NCBI GenBank assembly: GCA_022315425.1
Contig: JAIUPT010000041.1
Coordinates: 62,001-126,000 of the forward strand
DNA length: 64,000 bases
Source: Pseudevernia furfuracea
Taxonomy: Eukaryota; Ascomycota; Lecanoromycetes; Lecanorales; Parmeliaceae
Reading direction: 5' to 3'
The notes beneath the pieces were generated by a model. It saw only the letters and a program-made list of their open reading frames with translations, was not told the origin of the DNA and made no database searches. The position numbers were made by a program, and so were the translations under genes. This document shows positions 10,911 to 20,281 of this stretch, piece by piece. How positions within the stretch are numbered: position 1 is the stretch's first letter; each line of letters begins with the position of its first letter.

Positions 10911-12113
10911 GCGCTTTGACTAGTCTGAACCGTGTCCGAGTCATCAGTGCCATACAGATCCTTTCAAAGCAAAGACTCTAAAGTGTGCAATACGGGTACT
11001 AGCCACAGCGCCAGTTGAGGACTGGGTCTAAGACTACTCGTGGTCACTGACCAGTTCTCACGGAAAGCTATTGCATTTGAAGGTAAATTTGAAGGTACGG
11101 ATGATGAACATGAGGGTACGGGATGAGGAGTCTTAAGGAGGCTATCATCAGGGCTTATGGAGAAGGATGCTAGCAATCTGGTGTTGATATCATTCCAGGG
11201 GAATTAGAAACAAACGTCAAAACAAAGATCGGCCAGATAATAGATGCCGGGGTTGCCGCGAACGCTGCGAACACACAGCTACCGGGTCGTGCACCTCCAC
11301 TGCTCGATCAACCATTGCAAGGCCGACAATCACGTTTAGGGCCCATTGTCGCATCTGGTGCACCATCGAACTGAGTAACTGTTGGAAGAATTTGGGTGAG
11401 AAGCTGCCACTTTTTAACCTGTCTCGCACGGAGGATGAAAGGACGCTCGGAAAGCCGGCTCAAGTCATGGCCAAGGCATGAAAGTCTCTTAGGAGATGCT
11501 CTCAGCGGATTTGAAATCGCTTCAAGGCCTGATTTTACTCCCCCAAAAAGGGGTTCAATAACGCAACTTTGAGCTTAGAAATATTGTATGAGCATGTGAT
11601 TACTCAATTGACATTTTGAAATGCGGTTGCGAGCTGTGTCTCGCGTTCATCTCCACCCAACGACGTTAATGCCTGCATGATCCAAAAGAACATCATACCA
11701 GGCTCCGCAAGCAGATGCATCAAAGCCTTCAAGATTTTCGTTTTATTGGGATCCGTCTGACACCACTGGCTGTTAAGCAAGGACCGTGGAGGAGCAGTAC
11801 ATTTCTAGAAGGTTAGCTCAGCGCCATACGGGCAGATGCAGCGCCTTGTCTCGCACGGCTTTGTCCTTTTGGAGCACGACTCACCAGGTCCGACTTCCCA
11901 GGGCCTATTCGAAAAGTGCATTCCCTTCTCCAAAATTTGAATCCCGAGATACCCAAGGGATCATCATCCCTTTAAACATAGCTAGCAAAAGAGACCGTCC
12001 ATATCGACAAGCTCCTTCTTCACATTTGACTTTTCACACCCAGACCCGTACCCACGCAAACAGTTACATTGACACACCGTTCCCCACTACCTAATTCGCA
12101 ACGTCAATTCAAG
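10911..12113. other. Gene-poor stretch, degenerate frames only
   Basis: The frames here are short and overlap on both strands. A plus-strand stretch near 11220-11330 (KIGQIIDAGVAANAANTQL) looks protein-like but is closed soon afterwards, so it is probably an old transposon or gene remnant. A CT/CA-rich leader (about 12000-12110) precedes the broken F-box gene. Confidence 0.4.
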
Positions 12114-12650
12114 ATGTCCAATACCGTAAAACTGACTTGGGCGATACCAGTGGAGGATTCTCTGCTGGGCGCCAGAGTGGGAGCCTATGAGGAGAGCAAG
12201 GCAACGTAAGCCACCTTGAGACTCTACGCACAGAATGGCGATCCATCCGAAGCGCCAGTAGCTAGACTTCCAACCGAAATCATAGATATGATCATAGCAC
12301 ACATTGAGCCGCCGTTCTTTGAGAAGCGAAGTAGTTAGAGGCGGGCGCTTGCCCGGAACGGCGGGTGCTGTTCGGTGCATGAGGAAGACACCACATCATG
12401 GACACCACCAAGAAAAGGGTCAAGAACCATCTTCGACAAAGTCCAGTCCGCGGAAACAGCGGACGGCGGGAGCTACAGAGAGATTCGCGAAGTGTCCGCA
12501 AGGTTCGAACGTGACCCAAATGGATTTGCAGATGAGTCGGTGGTCATATTAGATGTTCGCGTGCAAAGAGTTTCGGTCCCGGGATCCACTTCGACATCTT
12601 TCCGCGAGTCGCACGAAGGAGTTCGGTGGGAGCCTGATAGAACCGATTAA
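12114..12650 (+). pseudogene. Broken F-box-like protein gene
   Basis: From the ATG at 12114 one frame reads MSNTVKLTWAIPVEDSLLGA and then AYEESKAT before a TAA. Without any shift it continues ATLRLYAQNGDPSEAPVARL and PTEIIDMIIAHIEPPFFEK before a TAG. The LPTEIIDMIIAHI stretch is the start of an F-box (LPxELxxxIxxxL), the motif that binds Skp1 in SCF ubiquitin ligases. The same frame stays largely open to 12647 with Glu/Arg-rich sequence, but further F-box-protein-like sequence then appears in other frames (FGPGIHFDIFPRVA). Two in-frame stops and frame changes mean the gene is dead. Dothideomycete genomes carry many lineage-specific F-box genes, so loss of one is unremarkable. Confidence 0.5.
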
Positions 12651-14389
12651 TCTAGGGTATATTACCCTCCGTTGCTCCATTCGAGCGCCAAGTGGTCCAA
12701 GGGGGGCAAGAAGGGGTATCGGTAAGTGTGTGTCGGAATCATGTCCAGACAACGTGAAACAGAGTACTGAGTGCGAGGGCTGCCGCAGTACCTGGCCTCA
12801 GAAATCGCCGACCCCTCGATCCTAATAGAGCTTACAACCGGGCAGAAACGTCCATTCAAAAAAGCCATGAAGGCTAATTTACCCCTCAAGCCCATGTCTC
12901 AAAATGACGGTACATGCGAGTCTGACCATGGGGCTCAAGTTTCAGCAATTCGCTGATCGGTGACACGATCTTATTCAAGGAGATTTGCCGGTAGTCTTCG
13001 AGCACAACCTGGGTTTTCAAGAGTTTTTACCAAAGGAAGAGTCCAATGATTGGTCAATCTTAATCTGATCAAATCACACGAGCTTAGCGCGAACTTCACT
13101 GTGCCAATTTGCGGAGCGCTGAGCCTCTAATAATGTGGGAGACAACAGAAAAGAACGTGTAATTCTTCCTTAGCTGTGGCTATGGCTATGGCTATGGCTA
13201 TGGCTATGGCACGGGTGGCATCCCATCATTGCATTCAAGCATCTACATGGAGTAGGATATGCGCAAGGCAACTTCCCGCAGGTGCTGGGATTCTTGAATA
13301 GCGAGGAACCATAACGCGAGTTGAAGTAGATTTATTCTTAGCATAAGTCTCTTCGCTTTCTTCTCCCTCATAATCGTTACTGTAGGACGAAGACAAATAG
13401 AATAGATGGCAAAGGAAGGAACTCCTGATTTCGTATATTCCTGTCTACAGTAGGGCTACCTAGCTTATAGGCAGGCCAAAAGATGGGAGTATAGATAGGA
13501 AGATAAGAAGATGGGAGAATACCGCGGTTATATTTACGCCACTTTTGAGGAAGGATGAGAGTAGCTGGGTCAGGTTGCCTGGGTTCTTTCCTTGTGTTCA
13601 CTATACTTATAAGTGATACCAGCGAGCTTCGTTGCAACATCTAGCCAACCCAATACACGCAGGCTTTCGCTGCCACCAACGACTACCCCTTGCCTCGAAC
13701 CTCCCGATTTGTCGTAGACACCTTTTGCAATGCCATTGGATTGTTGTCAAGAGCCGTTCCGACACGGAGGTAGTGGAGCGGGTGTGGCTTAAATGCATAA
13801 ACGATGTCAAATTTACCATTTGCCGTCATTTCTTCGAATGAGGCGAAAATCTCGACTCTGCCCGTGTTCAGAGCTTGGTGGTCTTTGAGCCACGATGTTG
13901 CTCAATCTCGAGATCCAGCTGTAGAGCTTGTGACCCATTTCATGAGAGATTGGGTCTGTGGCCTTGCGTGGTAGTAGCAGATCAGCTATGAACGTCTCTG
14001 CTATCGCTGATAGCCTGAAGAAGGCCTATCTGCAGGTAAACATCTCGCCCATATTTCCAGGCTTGTGACTTAGACAGTTTCGGAAGGAAGCTGTTGTGGG
14101 TGATATATGCCAGCAGGACTGTACTTGTATTCAACATTAAGCTCTCTTGCTTCGACGTCATACCGCACGGGTTTTCGCCACGCCTTCGGATAATTCATGA
14201 ACCAATCTAAGCTCGAGGTTGGAGACCAAAGATCATTTTTTCCCTTGTGGCTCTGGCTTTTCCAAATAAGCTCTCACTCTTACTGAGACTCAAGTGAATT
14301 ATTGTAGATCTTTCCAAACCAGCATTTCAACCTTCATGGGCATTCGTTCCCGAAAAAGCATCATTTCTGCTTTCACTCCTGCCAATTTT
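12651..14389. other. Gene-free stretch apart from a hexamer repeat
   Basis: No frame here is both long and recognisable. Scattered short frames on both strands (for example 13607-13841) overlap one another. The sequence may be old repeat or pseudogene material continuing from the broken F-box gene. Confidence 0.4.
13177..13210 (+). repeat. Hexamer microsatellite (TGGCTA)5.7
   Basis: About 5.7 perfect tandem copies of TGGCTA occupy 34 bp. It is intergenic and probably length-variable between strains. Confidence 0.9.
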
Positions 14390-17300
14390 TCATCTCCGAG
14401 AGGAAGTCAGAGCCGGTTTACCTGGCAGAGCTGTGCTTATTCGACGTGATCCAGGCGTCTGCTTTAGCTCGATAAAGTCAGCGTGCCATGCGGAAGGTGC
14501 GTCTCTCTTTGCGGCTATGTCCAGATCATTCAAGAAGCCCTGAACTTCTTGGACAATTTCTTTCCTTCTCATCCTAGCAGCCAGATCGCCTTCCGTGTAG
14601 ACGGCATCAGATTTCAAAAGTATCTGCGTCAATATTGTCTCGCTGATCTTTCTATACTCAATGTCTCTCTTCTTGGCGTCAGCGGGTGTGTTGGAAATAA
14701 ATTCAAGTCCTTGAGGGACGAGCTCAGTACGGAACTTGTGAAAAAGGAAATCAATTTCCTCGATTGGCGTCCTTTTCACAACACACAGCACCTCACTCCT
14801 CATTTTCAAACCTTCTTCGTGGCAGGTCCTGGCATCGGTTTTGAGGGTCTTACCCTGGAAAACCAACGTTACTCTGCTGACGTCTTCAACGTCGAAATGT
14901 ATTGCTGCTTGTTGCCGAAGGTGTCCAACCAACGTCAGTCCCTCCGCGAGCGAGAAGGCAGGAAATTTCAATTTGTATATTGAGCCTTTATGCCTCACAA
15001 CTATGATATCGGGTTCATCATTGCCTGGTTCGTCTTCTGAATCCATCTCGAACTTGCTCTGATAGCTTGTAGACCTTGGTTCAATCGGACCAGACGCTTG
15101 CAGAGGGAATTCGTCAGACTTTCTATAGAATTTTCGATGGTGGGGTTTAGGACCACGTTCAGCTTGCCGCTTCGCCCGCCATGCCCGTCTTGATGTTTCT
15201 GCCTTAAAGCTCGGGTTTGAGTCCAAAAGCTCGGTTTGCTCTGCGACTGGCAACGTATTTTCATCGTCGAAGCTCTTAACATCTTCATGTGAGAACTCTA
15301 GTTCCCTGCTCATCGAGATAGAGTCTCCGCTAGGTCGGTGCCCTTCATGCTCCTCTGGTCGTGCGAACTCTTTGTCACCCTGGGTGGCGATCTCTCCAAG
15401 TCTGCGACTCGAGAGAAGACGATCGATCGTCCTCTGCGCCATTCTCATAGATCGCCCTATGCATAACCAAATTAGCGTTGGCAACATACGTGAGCACACC
15501 AAATTCTTAAACGTACTGTCCCCAAAGACAAGTAACGAAGGATATATCATACCTCTTGGTAAGGATATCTTGGTCCACTTCGGCCGGACTCCGGCAGCCT
15601 TAATGACGTTGACGAGAATTTCGGTATCAATTGAGGAGTTCTTGAGAATCTCTGCAAGGAGGAAACGCTGAAAACACCAACTGGTCAGCAGTGCAATGCT
15701 TATAAGTACGATGGCAGTCGGAAGCGCAGCCATATCCACTAGCTGTCTCACCTCTTCATCCTTGTCCAGAGCTGCTTCATCAAGAGCCTCATCTGAATCA
15801 TCAGATTCCCAACCCATCGAGTCATCGTTCAGAGCGAGGTTTGGCCTAGCCGATCGTTCCTCTGTGTGCGCGGTCATGACATCCTGGAATGAGGGCAATC
15901 TGACTGTTTTCGCGCGCATGACTCGACAAATGTCCTGTCCAATCTCCGCCGCAGGGATAACATACTCCTCGCGGAGTCCAGTACTTCCAGCCACAATCAT
16001 GCCATATACATCTCCTGTTGTAGCATCTACAACCCAAGATCCGGAATCGCCAGAAGAAAGGCTTTCCTCAAGTTCGACCGACCAGACGTGCCGATATCTA
16101 TTATCTCGCGCTAACTTGATAGAACAGTCGGAGCCGGTACCAATGCCGGGGATAGCACCTCTCCGCGTTGCCACCAAGATTTTACCAAGTGGAGGGGTAG
16201 TCTTGATGTTTCTGAACAAGAGATGCTCGGGCATTTCGGCGCTTCGTAGTTCTGGACGTAGGTGGACACCATTGATTGCGTATTTGCCCCAATCACCAAG
16301 CTCACACAGAGCCCAATCGAGTCCCTCGGTACTAGATAGTCGGGATTTGGCTGTAATATGAAGAGAATTCCAAGCCGTGGTGTAATAGGTCTGGTCTTCA
16401 ACAATCCTGCTTTTCCTTTTCCTTTTTCGCTGTAGTCTTCGCTCCTGATGGGACTCCCCGGGTGGGTCCAACACATCATTTTCATCGCCGTCATCACTAG
16501 AGTTCTCGTTGGCCCAATCGCTATCGTAGAGTGGAAGTTCTGTGATGCTTCCAGAAATGCTTCGTTGGCCGAAGCCTTCATCCTCTTCGGTGAATGCATG
16601 TGCGGTCGTGAGGCCAAAGCAAACATCATCTACCATGATAAAACCCCCGAGGGTTGTGGGCCTACCCGATTCTGGAACGAAGATCTCTTCCGCACCGAAA
16701 CGGAGAGGTACGTGGTCCTCGTCTGAAGCATCCACGTTATGCTGCACGGGCATTGTCTCCTCCAGAAGCGTCATTCCCTTCGAATTCTTCTCCACCTCAT
16801 TTCCCTCCTCCACTTTCTTCTCGTTTTCCTTCCCTTCGTCGGTCTCGTTCTCTTTTTTTGCCTGATCTTGTGTGCCATTTGCATGTTGGTCTTCAGAGCC
16901 GAGTCCGCGGACACGTATGGGATAGCCATGACCGTCACGTCGGATCTCACCATTCTCGTCGAGAGTGTAGTCCTCTCCACTGAGGAAGGAAACTCTCGGA
17001 TCCATTCGAAGCCTCAAGTCACAGAAAGGTACCGCTTTCAGAGCAAATTTTGCAGCCTTCAGCACTCCATGCCGAGATACGACTCGGTAAGTTCTCTTCA
17101 AGACTGTAGACTGATTGCAAGATATCACGACTGTAGGCTGGGCATACGATCTGTCGTGTCCCAGCATCCAACAGTGACGCAGCGTCGCAGTACCTCGAAT
17201 GCTCCGGCCTTTGTATATTTCTCCTTCATTCTCACGCAGTAGCTCCCCCACTCGGTTTTCAAGATCCTGATGCCATTTTTGTAGAGCCAATCCAACCAGG

Positions 17301-17602
17301 ACCCATCGGCGCCGACCACCCAGGTCGCTCAACTGATCGCCGAAAGAGTTCTCGAATGCTGGGTCGGTGCGTTCGCCAATAGCGAGTGGTGCCTTTTTCT
17401 TGAGGGCAAGTATCCTTTCACGAAGTCCTGATTTCTGGTATTCGCTGGAAGTTATGGAGGCGAGATCGGCAGCCATGTCCGACTCAACGACTCGTCTTGT
17501 CTGAGGAAGACATGGGTTCGCAAATACGATTTCGTTGGTTCGCTGGCGGCAGTCTGGACATGATGGTCGGAAGTACTCATAGCTGGGTGGCCACAGCCTC
17601 AA
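14390..17602 (-). CDS. 1070-codon ORF: trypsin-like domain, charged linker, UBL and BAG domains
   Basis: One open frame carries several modules. Residues about 1-200 resemble a fungal family of unknown role with a CPDC pair. Residues 318-570 have the layout of a trypsin-fold protease: His in LTTAHAF (335), Asp in GLDWALCEL (429) and Ser in SSGDSGSWV (520). Residues about 865-943 form a ubiquitin-like domain and 947-1032 a BAG domain, the Hsp70 nucleotide-exchange module. The frame opens with TTG; the first ATG is at 17476, although coding-like sequence continues upstream, so an N-terminal exon may be missing. Two stretches look like in-frame introns: 15668-15751 (84 bp, GTGAGA...CTGAC...TTTTCAG), which would remove the apparent membrane helix, and 15457-15552 (96 bp, GTATGA...CTAAT...ATAG). 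Between them LLAEILKNSSIDTEILVNVI resembles a Myb/SANT-like helix bundle. The true structure is probably two adjacent genes, protease-like (5') and UBL-BAG (3'), or a real fusion. Confidence 0.7.
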   Translation of the reverse strand: MRLWPPSYEYFRPSCPDCRQRTNEIVFANPCLPQTRRVVESDMAADLASITSSEYQKSGLRERILALKKKAPLAIGERTDPAFENSFGDQLSDLGGRRRWVLVGLALQKWHQDLENRVGELLRENEGEIYKGRSIRGTATLRHCWMLGHDRSYAQPTVVISCNQSTVLKRTYRVVSRHGVLKAAKFALKAVPFCDLRLRMDPRVSFLSGEDYTLDENGEIRRDGHGYPIRVRGLGSEDQHANGTQDQAKKENETDEGKENEKKVEEGNEVEKNSKGMTLLEETMPVQHNVDASDEDHVPLRFGAEEIFVPESGRPTTLGGFIMVDDVCFGLTTAHAFTEEDEGFGQRSISGSITELPLYDSDWANENSSDDGDENDVLDPPGESHQERRLQRKRKRKSRIVEDQTYYTTAWNSLHITAKSRLSSTEGLDWALCELGDWGKYAINGVHLRPELRSAEMPEHLLFRNIKTTPPLGKILVATRRGAIPGIGTGSDCSIKLARDNRYRHVWSVELEESLSSGDSGSWVVDATTGDVYGMIVAGSTGLREEYVIPAAEIGQDICRVMRAKTVRLPSFQDVMTAHTEERSARPNLALNDDSMGWESDDSDEALDEAALDKDEEVRQLVDMAALPTAIVLISIALLTSWCFQRFLLAEILKNSSIDTEILVNVIKAAGVRPKWTKISLPRGMIYPSLLVFGDSTFKNLVCSRMLPTLIWLCIGRSMRMAQRTIDRLLSSRRLGEIATQGDKEFARPEEHEGHRPSGDSISMSRELEFSHEDVKSFDDENTLPVAEQTELLDSNPSFKAETSRRAWRAKRQAERGPKPHHRKFYRKSDEFPLQASGPIEPRSTSYQSKFEMDSEDEPGNDEPDIIVVRHKGSIYKLKFPAFSLAEGLTLVGHLRQQAAIHFDVEDVSRVTLVFQGKTLKTDARTCHEEGLKMRSEVLCVVKRTPIEEIDFLFHKFRTELVPQGLEFISNTPADAKKRDIEYRKISETILTQILLKSDAVYTEGDLAARMRRKEIVQEVQGFLNDLDIAAKRDAPSAWHADFIELKQTPGSRRISTALPGKPALTSSRR

Positions 17603-17856
17603 GGCAACTGGCAGAGGTAGCTGTCCGCATGCTTTCTCCTCAGAAGGATCCTTGTGTTAGCCTTACTCCGCCTTAAGCCGTTGAGACACGAGGTGGCTAG
17701 GTGGGGTGGGGCGGACTCAACCGGCGGCTGAAGGATGGGACGATCTGCCGCTGGGCCTCAGGGCTGCTCGGGCTCCTCGGGGTTCGCAGGTCAAACGGAC
17801 GTCCAGCAGTCGACTCCTTGGAATTGGATCCATTCTATTCAACGGAGAGAGCAAGA

Positions 17857-19023
17857 ATGTCATTCATGCCAGCGTCAAGCCCTGAACCAGACCTCCACAA
17901 GCTGCTTTTGTCGGAAGATCCAGACGATGTCTTGGACACAAGATTGCAAGACCGCATCACAGCGACTCTATGGTCTACTCAACCACATCGCAATACTGCG
18001 GCCTACTTCCGGTACTTCAAAGAAGAATGTGAGGCGTGGAGACTCAGTGACAGCGCCGTTATCATCCAAACATACCAAGATTTCCTGGATCTAGTCGAGC
18101 ATTTAAAGCGAACGCGCAATGAGAGGCGCTCTGCTCATGTTGTCCTTGATTTCTTCCCTCCCTTACAGGCAGCCGATGATGAGACGACGCCGACGCCATC
18201 TCTTATCGAGGATTCTACTCCTGAGCAGCTAAATCTGTCACTGAGACACCGCTTCTCTCACTGTGATCCAGTCTCCGCTACGAATTCCATCTTCTTAACT
18301 GTACGTCTCTGGCTAATGCTGAATGTTGGATCCTCTGCCATCCTTACTCTATTCCCCGGGAGATCGAGCCCTGAATGGATGGAAGACCAAAGTCTCACCG
18401 ATTTTATCGATTCGTGCTTTCCTGCTTCCGAATGGGGTCCAAGGCTATCACAATGGCCATTCTCCCTAAATGCCTACAATTTGGAACGTGTCGGAGGATT
18501 CGAGCTCGTCTGGACTGACCATCTGGCTGATCACCTCTACTTAGACGAAGATCTCGGCACCATAAAGATTTACCACCATGTCCAGGCGCTTCGCGGTCTT
18601 CTCCACGCCAAGTCACCCGACCAAGCGCTTCCAGACCGGCTGCTCCTTGAAACGCTACAAACGCTCGCTCTCATTCTCCCTCGTTTCAATCGAGACTGCA
18701 AGAGATGGTTCGAAAAGGCGTACACAAAGTACGCGGAGAACATTGATTACGGAGCCGGAGACGTTGAGTTGCTGCATTGGGCACGCTCACCGGAAAAGTA
18801 CAAGTTCTGGGGTCAACGTTTGATCACGATCAAAATGGCGTATGATGCTTCGGAGCCCAAGAACCTGGGACAGTGGTGGCACGACAGACGAAGGAGGGTG
18901 GACTGGTATACATTCTGGGTTGCGGTTCTGGTCGTTTTCTTGACTATCGTTTTTGGACTGATTCAGTCCATCACTGGTGTGCTGCAGGTCTACTACGCGG
19001 CTCATTCTGGGCAGTCGGCATAG
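17857..19023 (+). CDS. C-terminally anchored membrane protein, 388 aa, unknown function
   Basis: This is a single-exon frame. I start at the ATG at 17857 (MSFMPASSPEPDLHKLLLSE) because the upstream open frame lacks another ATG. The first 340 residues are soluble and Trp/Leu-rich, with FRYFKEECEAWRLSD, RLWLMLNVG and FELVWTDHLADHLYLD. A single membrane helix near the C terminus (TFWVAVLVVFLTIVFGLIQSI) follows a basic patch (WWHDRRRRVDWY) and leaves a short lumenal tail. I recognise this layout from a widespread family of uncharacterised Dothideomycete and Sordariomycete proteins, but no function is known. It is divergent from the 1070-codon ORF, with about 380 bp between the two ATGs. Confidence 0.75.
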   Translation: MSFMPASSPEPDLHKLLLSEDPDDVLDTRLQDRITATLWSTQPHRNTAAYFRYFKEECEAWRLSDSAVIIQTYQDFLDLVEHLKRTRNERRSAHVVLDFFPPLQAADDETTPTPSLIEDSTPEQLNLSLRHRFSHCDPVSATNSIFLTVRLWLMLNVGSSAILTLFPGRSSPEWMEDQSLTDFIDSCFPASEWGPRLSQWPFSLNAYNLERVGGFELVWTDHLADHLYLDEDLGTIKIYHHVQALRGLLHAKSPDQALPDRLLLETLQTLALILPRFNRDCKRWFEKAYTKYAENIDYGAGDVELLHWARSPEKYKFWGQRLITIKMAYDASEPKNLGQWWHDRRRRVDWYTFWVAVLVVFLTIVFGLIQSITGVLQVYYAAHSGQSA

Positions 19024-20281
19024 GTTCTAGCATTCCACACGCACTGAGATCTCTATGAGGGCGCTCTACGTGTCTCAGTCAGAATCGCGCTTCGACAGCA
19101 CTTATCAAAGCGCGTCACGAGGGCTTACACCCGGTCCATCCGTCAATTACACGGCTATAGGAGCGTCAAATACGGTTTAAGAATGCCTTGGTACTAGCAC
19201 TTGATCTTAGAAATAGAGAGTTTGGTCGACATCGCCGGCTCTGAAGTCAGCTTCTACACTTCTGAACGATTGTCGTTGCCAAAAATGGGTCTCGGACGAA
19301 GTGATGATAGGCAGACGATCTTTGGAGTGGAGGGTAGTAGGAATAGAAAGAGAGGGGCAGGGTCACTGAATTGCATGAGAGAAATTCATTTGCTCGAGAT
19401 AATTGTGTTAGATGATGTCGTCGTATTGTACATTTTGCGCTAGCACTATGGTTCTATTTTGACCGCGATGATGCCTAGTATAGTACAGTGGCTCCAAGAG
19501 GGCGTAGGAGCAATCCTACTCTGCTTCTTCATGCCACCTCACCAGATAGACAATGGTTAAAAGAGTTGCCGACCACCTCCTTGTCGGCACCACTGCACAT
19601 CGAAAAGAGTCCCCGGCTATGAAGCTAGGACTCATGAAGGACAGCACCACGGTCATCAACTCGATGTCATCTTGGAGTGGATGCGGTCCAGGGCGAGGTG
19701 GTCTTTTTCCCTTCCTCTGTGGGGCAATTGTCAAACAAGCCTAGATGTTTCGCATTTTCGTGGTCAGAAGTCAGAGGATCTAAAGATAGAAGATTTTCTA
19801 GTTGTTTATCCACAGAGACCAGGCATATATCCATTCAGCCAGAGCATTGTCTCGAAAGTAAGGTAGCTTTTTTAATCGTATCCATGTACTTATGTGGCTA
19901 TGTGTCCTCAACATTTCTTAAGAAAGCGCGGCTAAAGCGGCAATGACCTTTCCTCAATGCGCAGCCAATGAGAGTAATTCTTTGAACGGATAAAGGTATT
20001 TCCGTCCCAGGGCATCGTCCACTTTTTTTTAAAAAGTAAACGTGTTAACAGCACTTAGGTGTTCTTAAAAAGCTCACCACCAGACAATCCTACAACTTCT
20101 GCTAACGACACTCTACCGCATGCACAATCCTTATACTCTTCCCTAATTGCGCTCCCCATCTCATTCAACTTCACTGTCTCTCTCTCCTGCCTGAGACACC
20201 TGCATCTCAGTGGTACCCACTCAACGATACCATTCCTCATACGATTCTAAGGACAGACCACACCTCATTACACCTCACACT
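19024..20281. other. Intergenic: 3' flank of the membrane protein gene and BiP promoter
   Basis: No convincing gene is present. A CCAAT sequence at about 19962 and a CT-rich leader (20100-20280) fit the promoter and 5' leader of the BiP gene. I could not recognise an unfolded-protein-response element with confidence. Confidence 0.5.

Noticed and set aside
15620..15700. Membrane helix in the 1070-codon ORF as evidence of a membrane-anchored BAG protein
   Set aside because: The helix coincides with a segment that has all the signals of an 84-bp intron, so it may never be translated.
15696..16361. 221-codon frame on the plus strand
   Set aside because: It is the antisense shadow of the protease-like coding sequence; Ser-rich and without motifs.
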